A stretch of 10,397 nucleotides of DNA from Planctomycetota bacterium. GTDB lineage: Bacteria > Planctomycetota > Planctomycetia > Pirellulales > UBA1268. The number at the start of each line of letters is the position of its first letter. The first letter of the stretch is position 1. The position numbers and the translations under genes were made by a program. The notes under the pieces were generated by a model, which searched no databases, was not told where the DNA came from, and saw only the letters and a program-made list of their open reading frames with translations. This document shows, piece by piece, positions 1 through 7,485 of this stretch. The stretch spans positions 1 to 10,397 of the forward strand of contig QWQL01000008.1 in NCBI GenBank assembly GCA_003670825.1, read 5' to 3'.

Positions 1-119
1 ACCACCGCCGTAGCCACCACGCCCGCCACCGCCGCCGCCACCGCCGCCGTAGCCACCACCGCCGCCGCCGTAGCCACCACGACCGCCGCCGCCGCCGCCA
101 CCGCCGCCGCCCGGTCGGG
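1..119. repeat. Low-complexity GGC/GGT triplet tract encoding the Gly-rich tail
   Basis: On the plus strand this is a run of gcc/acc triplets interrupted by regularly recurring gtagccacca blocks, which on the minus strand read Gly-Tyr-Gly-Gly. It is the coding DNA of the RRM protein's C-terminal tail, not an independent element. Such tracts are prone to slippage and short-read collapse. Confidence 0.85.
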
Positions 120-369
120 GCGTACGCTCACGGGCTTCGTTGACCGTCAGCGGACGGCCGTTGATCTCCTGCCCGTTGAGGGCAGTGATCGCCGCCTGCA
201 GGCCCTCGTCGGTCTCCATTTCGACGAAACCGAAGCCGCGCGAACGGCCCGTTTCACGATCGGAGATCACCTCGGCGCTCCGCACAGCACCATGAGGAGC
301 AAACATCGCTTCGAGATCCGCCGACGCGGTGGACCAGGGGAGGTTCCCCACGTAAATCTTCCGAGACAT
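1..369 (-). CDS. Glycine-rich RNA-binding protein, RRM domain (3' end beyond the window)
   Basis: Small single-RRM RNA-binding protein of the bacterial/cyanobacterial Rbp type, which bind single-stranded RNA and are often linked to cold or stress responses. The reading frame starts at the ATG at 369 and runs off the left edge with 123 codons visible. The RRM spans about residues 3-80: RNP2 is KIYVGNL (residues 4-10) and RNP1 is RGFGFVEM (residues 44-51), whose aromatic residues contact RNA. From residue 87 the protein becomes almost pure glycine broken by R and Y (RGGY at 97-100 and 117-120, GY at 106-107), a tail like that of eukaryotic and planctomycete glycine-rich RNA-binding proteins. 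A GAGG lies 10 nt before the start. The tail is encoded by GGC/GGT triplet repeats, so its length may vary between strains or be misassembled. Family assignment is firm; the RNA targets are unknown. Confidence 0.93.
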   Translation of the reverse strand, partial: MSRKIYVGNLPWSTASADLEAMFAPHGAVRSAEVISDRETGRSRGFGFVEMETDEGLQAAITALNGQEINGRPLTVNEARERTPRPGGGGGGGGGGRGGYGGGGGGYGGGGGGGGGRGGYGGG

Positions 370-963
370 AGAACTCAAACCTCAAGAAATGGGGAACTGT
401 TCAAGAACCCATCGACCAGTCGACCTTTGCCGAAGCACAACCCGCAGTTCCCGAACGGAAAAGAGTGCTGACAAGGGTCAGTCGAACGAGAAACGTTCTA
501 TCATTCAGCGCGTCCGGCCACAACACCGGGGGGGGAGTTCCGGGCCTCAAAGCCCCTATTTTCAGCCCGCGTGCCTCCCGGGCTATCGGGGCGGTCCGCC
601 GCCGGGGCGGTCGTCCCCTGGCTGCCATTCACCGCACCAGTCGCGACCATCGGTGTGGGGCCAGATACCCACGAGGGCGAGTTTGTCGTCGCGGATCGCG
701 GGCAGGGCAGGGGGCATTCTGCGGCACTGCCCCCAACCGGTGCCGTCGCCGACCGTTTTCACAGGCCGCCAAAAACAGCACGACCGACACGATTGGGGGT
801 GATTGTCCGCAGTGGCATCCATGAAAGAAGGTCTACCAGACGTGGGGCGGCGGCGGCCACCGCCCTGGGAGGGGCTCCAATGGCCATGACTGAAGCGGCA
901 TGGAGCCGCACGGTGTTGCCTTCCGCCTTGCCCACGCGATTCCAGTTCACGCTGAACCAAGAC

Positions 964-983
964 ATACGATGCATCTCGTGTAT
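964..983. promoter_or_regulatory. Imperfect palindrome upstream of katG, possible operator
   Basis: ATACGA at 964-969 faces TCGTGTAT at 976-983, which pairs except for one extra G, around a tgcatc centre. It lies about 130 bp before the katG start and just upstream of the two stronger hairpins. Position and AT-richness would suit an operator or core promoter for a peroxide-responsive regulator, but it does not match a consensus I recognise (for example PerR or OxyR), so the role is a guess. Confidence 0.25.
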
Positions 984-993
984 TTGAATCATA

Positions 994-1027
994 CCGCACT
1001 GCCTGCGATACTTCGCAGGCAGTGCGG
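994..1027 (+). promoter_or_regulatory. Perfect 15-bp inverted repeat (hairpin 1) in katG leader
   Basis: The arms 994-1008 (CCGCACTGCCTGCGA) and 1013-1027 are exact reverse complements around a 4-nt loop (tact). As RNA this is a very stable stem. It has no T-tract on either strand, so it is not a classic intrinsic terminator. It could be a dimeric repressor operator, an mRNA-stabilising 5' stem or part of an attenuator. It sits 82 bp before the katG start codon. Confidence 0.7.
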
Positions 1028-1065
1028 GGCAGCGTGGCTGACGCCCGACACCGATCCGATCAACC

Positions 1066-1092
1066 GTCTGGCACGGGCAGCCCGTGCCAGAC
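1066..1092 (+). promoter_or_regulatory. Perfect 12-bp inverted repeat (hairpin 2) next to the katG ribosome site
   Basis: The arms 1066-1077 (GTCTGGCACGGG) and 1081-1092 are exact reverse complements around a 3-nt loop (cag). The stem ends 4 nt before the Shine-Dalgarno AAGGAG (1097-1102), which itself lies 7 nt before the ATG at 1110. A stem this close to a ribosome site could affect 30S loading or leader stability. The sequence is unrelated to hairpin 1, so the two are not copies of a dispersed repeat. The structure is seen directly; a regulatory role is inferred. Confidence 0.7.
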
Positions 1093-1109
1093 CGACAAGG
1101 AGCCGGGCA

Positions 1110-3395
1110 ATGGCATGGCGAAACATGTTCTGCGGCGTGATGGCGGCAATCCTCGCCTCGGCTGCATTCGCACAGGATCCTGCGGGCCAGTGTCCGGTGA
1201 TGCACGACGTCCCTGCGGCCTCGGCGCGGAATACGGCAGCCGGCGTCATGTCAAACGCCGACTGGTGGCCGGATCAACTCAACCTCAAGATCCTGCATCA
1301 GAACGCCCCCGGCGTGAGTCCGATGGGCGGCGACTTCAACTACGCCGCGGCGTTTCAGACGCTCGACCTGAATGCCTTGAAGCAGGACCTGCGGAAACTC
1401 CTGACCACGTCGCAGGCCTGGTGGCCAGCCGACTACGGGAACTACGGTCCGCTCTTCATTCGGATGGCATGGCACAGCGCGGGCACCTACCGGATCAGCG
1501 ACGGCCGGGGGGGCGCGGGCTACGGCACCCAGCGGTTTGCCCCGCTCAACAGCTGGCCCGACAACACCAACCTCGACAAGGCGCGGCGGCTCCTCTGGCC
1601 GATCAAGCAGCAGTACGGCAACAAGATCTCCTGGGCCGACCTGATGATGCTTGCCGGCAACGTCTCGCTGGAGTCGATGGGCTTCAAAACATTCGGGTTT
1701 GCCGGCGGGCGTTCCGACGTCTGGGAGCCGCAGGAGGACATTTCCTGGGGACCTGAGAGCGAGTGGCTCGGCGACAATCGCTACAGCGGTGATCGGCAGC
1801 TCGAAAACCCGCTGGCCGCCGTCCAGATGGGCTTGATCTACGTCAATCCGGAGGGACCCAACGGCAAGCCCGATCCGCTCGCCGCGGCCCGGGATATTCG
1901 AGAGACGTTCGGCCGCATGGCGATGAACGACGAAGAAACGGTGGCCTTGATCGCCGGCGGCCACACCTTCGGAAAATCGCACGGCGCCGCCAGCGCGGAT
2001 CACGTCGGCCCGGCGCCGGAGAGTGCTGACATCGTCGAGCAGGGCCTGGGCTGGAAGAACAGCTTCGGCAAGGGCAATGCCGATGACACGATCACCAGCG
2101 GCCTGGAGGGGGCGTGGACGACCACGCCCACGGAGTGGTCCAACGGCTACTTTGAGCACCTCTTCGGCTACGAATGGGAGCTCACGAAGAGCCCGGCCGG
2201 CGCCTGGCAGTGGACGCCGAAAGACGCCGCGGCCCAGGGCACCGTGCCCGATGCCCACGACCCGAAGCGGTCGCATGCCCCGATGATGTTCACGACCGAC
2301 ATGGCCCTGCGGATGGACCCGAGCTACGAGAAAATCTCCAAGCGGTTTCATAAAAAACCGGCGGAGTTTGCGGTCGCGTTTGCGAAGGCCTGGTACAAGC
2401 TCACGCATCGCGACATGGGGCCCGTGTCGCGGCTCCTGGGGCCGGAGGTTCCGGAGCCGCAGTTGTGGCAGGATCCCGTGCCGGCGGTGGATCATCCTCT
2501 GATCGACGAACGAGACGTGGCGGCCCTCAAGCGGACGTTGCTCGGATCGGGCCTTTCGATCTCTGACCTCGTTTCCACAGCCTGGGCGTCGGCATCGACC
2601 TTTCGCGGCAGCGACAAGCGGGGCGGTGCCAACGGCGGTCGGATTCGGCTGGCACCTCAGAAGGATTGGGAGGTGAACGAGCCCGCCGAACTCACCCGCG
2701 TGCTGGCCACGCTCGCGCGGGTTCAACAGGCGTTTAATGCCGGGCGAACCGACGGCAAGCGGGTCTCCATGGCCGATCTGATCGTGCTTGGTGGCGCTGC
2801 CGCTGTCGAGGAGGCTGCCAAGCGGGCCGGACACGACGTCGCCGTACCGTTCACCGCGGGCCGCACCGACGCCACCCAGGCGCTGACCGATGTCGAGTCG
2901 TTCGCCGTGCTCGAGCCCACATCCGATGGCTTCCGAAACTACACCGCCAGGAAGATCGATCGCCGCGAGGAAGAGCTGCTCGTGGACCGGGCCCAACTGC
3001 TGACGCTCACGGCCCCTGAGATGACCGTTCTCGTCGGTGGGCTTCGCGTTCTGGGCATCAACGCGGATAGTGGCCCCCAGGCTAAACTGGGCGTCTTCAC
3101 CAAGCGTCCCGAGACGTTGACCAACGACTTCTTCGTCAATCTGCTCGACATGGGGACCGAGTGGCGGAAGTCGCCTGTGTGCGACCACTTCTTCGAGGGC
3201 CGAGACCGTGCGTCGGGTGACGTGAAGTGGACCGCCAGTCGCGTGGATCTGGTGTTTGGCTCCAACTCTCAGTTGCGAGCGATCGCCGAGGTCTATGCGA
3301 GCGCGGACGCCGGCGACAAGTTTGTCACCGACTTCGTGGCTGCCTGGACCAAGGTGATGAACCTCGACCGGTTCGACCTCTCCACGGTACGATAG
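1110..3395 (+). CDS. katG: Catalase-peroxidase with predicted signal peptide
   Basis: Bifunctional heme enzyme (class I peroxidase superfamily) that dismutates hydrogen peroxide and also oxidises reductants. I chose the ATG at 1110 (761 aa) over an upstream in-frame ATG at 900 because AAGGAG lies 7 nt before it and a signal peptide follows at once: MAWRNMF, a hydrophobic core and an AFA|Q cleavage site at residues 21/22. The distal heme triad is R118, W121 and H122. Y244 and M270 are the partners for the W121-Tyr-Met adduct needed for catalase activity. The proximal side has H285 (in AGGHTFGKSHG), W336 and D397. D151 marks the access channel, and R434 matches the mobile arginine. The inactive C-terminal duplicate domain spans roughly residues 460-761. 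The length is normal for two-domain KatG plus a leader, and all key residues are present, so the enzyme should be active. Its own leader hairpins and the flanking minus-strand genes suggest a monocistronic unit. Export to the periplasm is inferred from the signal peptide. Confidence 0.97.
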   Translation: MAWRNMFCGVMAAILASAAFAQDPAGQCPVMHDVPAASARNTAAGVMSNADWWPDQLNLKILHQNAPGVSPMGGDFNYAAAFQTLDLNALKQDLRKLLTTSQAWWPADYGNYGPLFIRMAWHSAGTYRISDGRGGAGYGTQRFAPLNSWPDNTNLDKARRLLWPIKQQYGNKISWADLMMLAGNVSLESMGFKTFGFAGGRSDVWEPQEDISWGPESEWLGDNRYSGDRQLENPLAAVQMGLIYVNPEGPNGKPDPLAAARDIRETFGRMAMNDEETVALIAGGHTFGKSHGAASADHVGPAPESADIVEQGLGWKNSFGKGNADDTITSGLEGAWTTTPTEWSNGYFEHLFGYEWELTKSPAGAWQWTPKDAAAQGTVPDAHDPKRSHAPMMFTTDMALRMDPSYEKISKRFHKKPAEFAVAFAKAWYKLTHRDMGPVSRLLGPEVPEPQLWQDPVPAVDHPLIDERDVAALKRTLLGSGLSISDLVSTAWASASTFRGSDKRGGANGGRIRLAPQKDWEVNEPAELTRVLATLARVQQAFNAGRTDGKRVSMADLIVLGGAAAVEEAAKRAGHDVAVPFTAGRTDATQALTDVESFAVLEPTSDGFRNYTARKIDRREEELLVDRAQLLTLTAPEMTVLVGGLRVLGINADSGPQAKLGVFTKRPETLTNDFFVNLLDMGTEWRKSPVCDHFFEGRDRASGDVKWTASRVDLVFGSNSQLRAIAEVYASADAGDKFVTDFVAAWTKVMNLDRFDLSTVR

Positions 3396-3411
3396 CGAGC
3401 CGCGGAGGCTT

Positions 3412-3438
3412 GGGAGGCCCGGCATCGCGGGGCCCTCC
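3412..3438 (+). terminator. GC-rich stem after katG, weak terminator candidate
   Basis: GGAGG-CCC at 3413-3420 pairs with GGG-CCTCC at 3430-3438 with one bulged C, giving a stem of about 8 bp 17 nt after the katG stop and between convergent genes. There is no T-run after it, so it is only a weak candidate for termination or 3' end protection. Confidence 0.25.
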
Positions 3439-3515
3439 AGACCACGACCTGCCCGCGACGGCCTGGCCGCCGACCAACTGGTACGAGAGCTGGGTGAGCC
3501 GTTCGCCGAGAAGCT

Positions 3516-4727
3516 TCAGGAAACCCGCTCTCGCCCGATCACCAGGAAGTCGGCCCTCCAGAGCAACTGAAACACCGACTTTCCGAGCTGGTCGAGTTCG
3601 GCCTGGCTCTGCGGTGGTAGTTCCCCGCGCTGTGACGCGGCGACCATAATCTCGCGAATCGTGCGGCGACCGTCCATCTGCTGGAGCAGTGCCGCCTGCA
3701 CGGGGTCGAGGCTCATGGTCCAGCCAGGCCGGGAGAGCTGGCTGCCGTTGAGGCCGCAGCGGTAGCGGAGCGAGGGCACGTACTCGAGCGCTTCCTCTGA
3801 CGCACAGTCGATCGAATACCGCTCGCGGGGACGGTCGGCACGGCAGGCCGTGAAGAAGTGGCAGGCGTTGCGGGTGTTGATCCGCTCCATCACCGACCAC
3901 CGCTTCTCCTCCGGCAGCGCCGCCACCGCGGCATGGAACCCGCCGCCCGACGACGGCGGCTCGTAGGGCGTCTTCAGGAACCAATCCTGAAAGACGAGCC
4001 CAGCCGAGGCGACGAGTTCGAGGCAGTCGTCCACCGTGTAGCTGCGGTCACGGCCGTGAAGGAACGTGTCCACGAGCCCCGCGTCGAACTGTAGGTCTGG
4101 GGCCATGGCGAGGTAGCTGCGGACCGGATGCTCCTGCGGCAGCGCTGTGATCGCTTCCTTGACCACCGCCAGCGAGGCCTCGTCTTGTTCGAGGCTCAGG
4201 TCGCGGAAGAGCGACTGCAGGATCTCGACGCCGATTCGGCCGTAGCGGGCGTAGAGCATGATCGCGATCACACCCTCGGGCCGTAGGCATCCGGCCAGCG
4301 CCTGCATGCCCTGCGTGGGTTCGGCCATATGATGCAAAACGCCGGTCGACACGATCAGGTCAAACTCGCGACCAAGCGTGCCCGCGTCCTCGATCGGAAG
4401 CCTGTGCAGTTCCAGGTTTCGCATCCCGTAGGCGTCTTTGAGATACCGGTGGTGATCGAGCGACGGCTGGCTGACGTCGATGGCCACCACAGTCGCTCCC
4501 GGATTCGTGTAGGCGAACACCGCCGCCTGGTTGGTACCGCAGCCGGCAACGAGGATGTCTAGGTTGGGCTTGTAGCCCCGGTCGGGCCAGAACATCCGGT
4601 GGGCATGGGCGGGATCAAACCACTGCCAGTTGCCGGCCAGCCAGGCCGGCAGGTCGAGGATGGGCTGCGGGTAGACCCACCGCTCATACTGCCTTGAGAC
4701 GACGTCGACGAGCGGAGGAGTGGCCAT
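3516..4727 (-). CDS. Class I SAM-dependent methyltransferase with PqqD-like C-terminal segment
   Basis: A 403-aa protein with a Rossmann-fold methyltransferase core. Motif I is DILVAGCGTN (57-66), the acidic ribose-binding residue is D84 in VVAIDVS, and the motif II/III region is FDLIVSTGVLHH (122-133). Before the core sits a conserved YERWVYP...LAGNWQWFDP segment (14-39). The last 64 residues (340-403) read like a PqqD-type winged-helix module: LDPVQAALLQQMDGRRTIREI, then a helix with a hydrophobic spine. In that family such modules bind substrates or peptides. I start at the ATG at 4727 because the family-like sequence begins there; the frame is open to 4844, but the extra 39 residues look like non-coding sequence. 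The ribosome site is weak (GGAA about 11 nt before the ATG). It is the last of three minus-strand genes, 138 bp after the DUF1559 gene. The substrate cannot be told from the sequence. Confidence 0.88.
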   Translation of the reverse strand: MATPPLVDVVSRQYERWVYPQPILDLPAWLAGNWQWFDPAHAHRMFWPDRGYKPNLDILVAGCGTNQAAVFAYTNPGATVVAIDVSQPSLDHHRYLKDAYGMRNLELHRLPIEDAGTLGREFDLIVSTGVLHHMAEPTQGMQALAGCLRPEGVIAIMLYARYGRIGVEILQSLFRDLSLEQDEASLAVVKEAITALPQEHPVRSYLAMAPDLQFDAGLVDTFLHGRDRSYTVDDCLELVASAGLVFQDWFLKTPYEPPSSGGGFHAAVAALPEEKRWSVMERINTRNACHFFTACRADRPRERYSIDCASEEALEYVPSLRYRCGLNGSQLSRPGWTMSLDPVQAALLQQMDGRRTIREIMVAASQRGELPPQSQAELDQLGKSVFQLLWRADFLVIGRERVS

Positions 4728-4865
4728 GCCTGTTCGGTTCCGTTGCTGGTGGTGGCCGATGTCGCAGCCGACACTCGTTTTGTTGAGAGGCACTGCCGTG
4801 CCGAGCGACCACTCCGGCCCCACGGATCGGGCCCCGGTCGTCATTTCTCACGACCAAACACCCTC

Positions 4866-5918
4866 TCACCAATCATGGCCGACGGTGCGGCCGTCGCGGG
4901 GGTCACAGGCCGCGGACCATGCCTGCTCGTCCATCGAGTCGCTCGCCCCACGCACGCTGCCGTCCCCCATGGTCACGCTCATGCCGCCCGTATGAGCGGT
5001 CTGAGCCCGGGTGCTGTCGCACCCCGTCAGCCAGGCGGGGGCTACCTGGAACATCGCGCACGAGGTGTACCCTGACGCGTTTGGAGTCTGCTCATATTCA
5101 TTCACGCAGAACACGGGCCGCCAGCGGCTGTTCGAGTCTGACCAGAGGCTGCCCGCAGTTCGGGCATCCTGCAGCGAGCCGCCGCTGCCGCAGGTGCCGT
5201 ATCGTTCGGCAAGCATGACGACGTGCGACGTGCCGTCGGCGAATGTCTGGGGGATCCGGGCCCGGCCCTGCACGCGGTCGTCCGGAGTGGAGGCGAGCGG
5301 GTTGCCGAACACGTTGTAGTTGGCGGCATAGTTGCCCACCGCCCAGCCATCGGCGCCCCCGTTTTTCGTCAGTGACATGCCACCCTCGCTGGAGCCGTCC
5401 GACGGGCAGCGGAACGTGGCGATTGACACCGAATACACGCGGCCGCGGCCGGGCGCCCCGGAAACCGGCGTGTTGACGTTCCGGTCCGCCTGCCGGAAAA
5501 GCACGTCCTCCTCGAGAAATGGCAGCAGCCAGGTGAATACCGTGAAGCCGATCGCCCCCTTGTAAGGCCCCGGAACCGAGAGCGCCGTCAATGACGTGGG
5601 CGCAGCGAGCGGCGGCAGATACCTCTTCGCGTCGTGCATGGTATGCAGCGCGAGGCCGATCTGCCGCATACTGCTTCGGCATGCCGTGCGGCGTGCCGCC
5701 TCACGGGCAGACTGAACAGCGGGCAGCAGGAGCCCGATCAACGTGGCAATGATCGCGATCACCACCAGCAGTTCGACGAGCGTAAACGCAGCCGCACCGC
5801 CACGCCTTACAGTCTGCTGGCCCGGGCGAGAAGTGACGTGGGGCATGCGTGAGGCTCTTCTGGTTCGGAGTCCAATCGAAAGAGGGTACCGGCTCGGCAG
5901 GAGTTTAACAGAGATCAT
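4866..5918 (-). CDS. DUF1559 pseudopilin-like protein (prepilin N-terminus, H-X9-DG C-terminus)
   Basis: Member of the large planctomycete family with a type IV prepilin-like N-terminus and a DUF1559 globular domain; presumed to be exported and assembled or anchored at the cytoplasmic membrane, exact role unknown. FTLVELLVVIAIIATLIGLL forms the N-terminal helix with Glu at +5 (residue 49 when Phe is 45), followed by the characteristic PAVQSAREAARR. The C-terminal hallmark is H309 followed by nine residues and DG (319-320). Two starts are possible: ATG 5918, with AGGTGA exactly 7 nt upstream (350 aa, 44-residue leader), and ATG 5846 (326 aa, 20-residue leader more usual for prepilins, weaker GAAGAG upstream). 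I use 5918 because of the ribosome site, but 5846 is nearly as likely. The residue before the cleavage site is Ala rather than the usual Gly, so processing may be less efficient. It lies 47 bp after the MDR gene on the same strand. Confidence 0.9.
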   Translation of the reverse strand: MISVKLLPSRYPLSIGLRTRRASRMPHVTSRPGQQTVRRGGAAAFTLVELLVVIAIIATLIGLLLPAVQSAREAARRTACRSSMRQIGLALHTMHDAKRYLPPLAAPTSLTALSVPGPYKGAIGFTVFTWLLPFLEEDVLFRQADRNVNTPVSGAPGRGRVYSVSIATFRCPSDGSSEGGMSLTKNGGADGWAVGNYAANYNVFGNPLASTPDDRVQGRARIPQTFADGTSHVVMLAERYGTCGSGGSLQDARTAGSLWSDSNSRWRPVFCVNEYEQTPNASGYTSCAMFQVAPAWLTGCDSTRAQTAHTGGMSVTMGDGSVRGASDSMDEQAWSAACDPRDGRTVGHDW

Positions 5919-5925
5919 TTTTCTA

Positions 5926-5931
5926 TCACCT
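5926..5931 (-). promoter_or_regulatory. Shine-Dalgarno favouring the longer DUF1559 start
   Basis: AGGTGA on the minus strand, 7 nt before the ATG at 5918. It is a better match than the sequence before the alternative ATG at 5846 and is the reason for choosing the longer form. Confidence 0.5.
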
Positions 5932-5965
5932 ACGACAACGGCGGCGGGAATACAGGCGGAGAGAG

Positions 5966-6967
5966 TCAACCGCCGGGACGGACATAAACTTTCCCTCTGC
6001 TCGTGGACTGCATCAGTTTCGGCAGGCTCGTGGCGATGTCCTCGAGTGGCACATGGGCCTGGGCCTTCGATTGCAGGTCGGTGGTGAGCAGCCGACGGGC
6101 ACTCCGCAGAAACCGTGAGATGCGCAGGAGCCCGAGTAGACTGCGATCCTGAAACTCGCGGGATACCCAGTAGCCGCTCACGCTCTGACCACGAAAAATC
6201 AGATCGCCCGGATTGACCATCGATTCGGCCCCAGACAACACGCCGTAGACTGCGATCGTGCTACCGGAGGGCATGCACGCGGCCAGGATGCCCGTCATGC
6301 TCCCCGCCACGGCGTCGGCGGCCCACGTCGTTTTGAGGTCTCGGGCCAGGCTTGTGAGCGATTCCTGGAAGTCGGCCCGACTACTGTCGAGCACGTGCTT
6401 AGCGCCGTCCGCCTGCAGTTCGGCGACGAGAGCATCGCGATGCACGATGTTGATGAGCGGGAAAGCATGGCGATTGCTCAGACGGATCAGCATCCGGCCG
6501 AGTTGGGAGGCCCCGGCGGTGTGAATCATCGCCCGATGACGTCCCTTGATCACGGGCCGGGCGAGGCCCAAAGCAGTCAGCGGGTTGATGAAGGCGGACG
6601 CGGCCGATTCGTTGCTCACTTCATCGGGGATCGGCAAGGCCTCCACGGCCTTCAGAACGACGTACTCGGCCCAGAAGCCCTGGCCAGACTGCACGGCCCC
6701 GGCTACCCGCCTGCCGACGAGGCGATTGGCCAGCCAGCCGCCTCCCGACGAGACGACGGTGCCACACCCTTCGAATCCGGGAACCACCGGGAGTCTCGGC
6801 GGAGAACTATATTTCCCAGAGCAATACAGGACGTCGGACGGGTTCACCGGCGAACAGATCACCCTGACGAGGATCTCGCCGCGGCGGGGCGTTGGGACGG
6901 GGATTTCGACGACGCGAATCCCCGCGGGGCCGGAAAAATCCTCGAGCATGGCGGCACGCATATTCAT
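5966..6967 (-). CDS. Zinc-independent MDR oxidoreductase, 2-enoyl thioester reductase/quinone reductase-like
   Basis: A 333-aa medium-chain dehydrogenase/reductase, expected to use NADPH to reduce an activated double bond (enoyl thioester or quinone-like substrate) in the cytoplasm. The GroES-like N-terminal domain is at about 1-115 and includes SPVNPSDVLYCSGKY (39-53) and PVVPGFEGCGTV (60-71); Y48 lies where MECR/ETR enzymes carry their catalytic tyrosine. INPLTALGL (127-135) follows, and the Rossmann domain has HTAGASQLGRM (149-159) with the AxxGxxG-type turn. The INIVHRD stretch (172-178) and GAKHVLDSS segment resemble mitochondrial enoyl-reductase MECR. The zinc ligands of alcohol dehydrogenases are absent. 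The ATG at 6967 follows AAGGG with 8 nt spacing; an in-frame ATG two codons on is possible, while the open frame upstream to 7360 has no homology. First of three same-strand genes. Substrate unassigned. Confidence 0.85.
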   Translation of the reverse strand: MNMRAAMLEDFSGPAGIRVVEIPVPTPRRGEILVRVICSPVNPSDVLYCSGKYSSPPRLPVVPGFEGCGTVVSSGGGWLANRLVGRRVAGAVQSGQGFWAEYVVLKAVEALPIPDEVSNESAASAFINPLTALGLARPVIKGRHRAMIHTAGASQLGRMLIRLSNRHAFPLINIVHRDALVAELQADGAKHVLDSSRADFQESLTSLARDLKTTWAADAVAGSMTGILAACMPSGSTIAVYGVLSGAESMVNPGDLIFRGQSVSGYWVSREFQDRSLLGLLRISRFLRSARRLLTTDLQSKAQAHVPLEDIATSLPKLMQSTSRGKVYVRPGG

Positions 6968-7086
6968 GGCACGAACCCTTCGAGAGCACACAATGTTGAC
7001 GGCGGTTGAAAACGGCGGCGCGGGGCGGTCGAAAATGGCGGCGCTGGGTGGTATCGACCTCCCCTGAGTCTGAGGGGCGGTGTCTG

Positions 7087-7485
7087 TCACCCATGCGGCG
7101 GCCGTCTCTGGGCCAGCTTCAGGCCCGGGTGCTCTGTCTTGACCCCATGGACGTAGGTGGCCGTCCATTCGGCGAGCCTTCTGCCCAGACACCGACACGC
7201 TGCCCGGGCTTGCTCTTCTTCTGGGGCCTTGGCTGACACCGCTCCGTAGTGCAGGGTCATGTCGCGGGACACGTAGTCTGTCACGCCAAATACGAGAAAC
7301 CCAAAGTTCATCAGCACCGTCAGGACGCTCTGGCAGGCCAACTCCATGCCGCCACCCCACCCGCCAGCAGAACTAAACGCACAGCCGATCTTGCCGTCGA
7401 TCTTCATCCAGTGCGGGGCCATCTCCACGTCCCAAAATCTCTTCATCTTCCATGAGATGACGCCCATGTTCGTCGGGCTGCCTAC
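7087..7485 (-). pseudogene. 5'-truncated flavodoxin / NADPH-dependent FMN reductase (WrbA-like) remnant
   Basis: The frame encodes the C-terminal two thirds of a flavodoxin-fold protein. It begins at GSPTNMG (the second FMN-contacting loop), then KMKRFWD, IDGKIGCAFSSAGGWGGG (third FMN loop), a helix and a terminal GRRLAEW helix before TGA at 7087. The N-terminal phosphate-binding loop (about 75 residues) that should come first is missing: upstream of GSPT the DNA is the 3' end of the NTF2-like gene, whose TAG at 7482-7484 overlaps the point where flavodoxin similarity begins. Without the P-loop the product could hardly bind FMN, so I call it a remnant of a deletion. The rest of the frame is intact with no internal stops, so the loss may be recent. 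The open frame continues upstream to an ATG at 7533, but that part is a shadow of the NTF2 gene. Translation from an internal ATG (for example at MGVISW) cannot be excluded. Confidence 0.78.

Larger units (their letters stand above)
370..1109. other. 740-bp intergenic region between divergent RRM and katG genes
   Basis: Long region between two divergently transcribed genes, so it must carry both promoters. I see no convincing protein gene: the reading frames here are mutually overlapping, rich in Arg/Pro/Gly and lack ribosome sites. The part at 520-640 is very GC-rich with short G/C runs (for example GGGC-6nt-GCCC at about 541-554 followed by a weak ctatttt), which does not make a convincing terminator because no plus-strand gene precedes it. 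A 77-aa minus-strand frame (759-992) is the least implausible small ORF but has no ribosome site. The right end, 964-1092, contains three inverted repeats, listed separately. The unusual length next to an RRM gene would suit a long regulatory 5' leader, but that is inference. Confidence 0.6.

Noticed and set aside
1..120. CRISPR-like look of the repeated triplet blocks at the left edge
   Set aside because: The pattern is triplet-periodic, has no spacers, and translates into the Gly-rich tail of the RRM protein.
900..1109. Upstream in-frame extension of katG to ATG 900
   Set aside because: It would place both hairpins inside the coding region and bury the signal peptide; ATG 1110 has AAGGAG at 7 nt.
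1251..3425. 724-aa open frame on the minus strand opposite katG
   Set aside because: It is the antisense shadow of a clear, complete katG; the long frame is due to GC-rich codon bias and shows no domain or ribosome site.
7008..7043. Short direct repeat gaaaacggcggcg / gaaaatggcggcg upstream of the MDR gene
   Set aside because: Only 13 bp with a mismatch in GC-rich DNA; likely chance.
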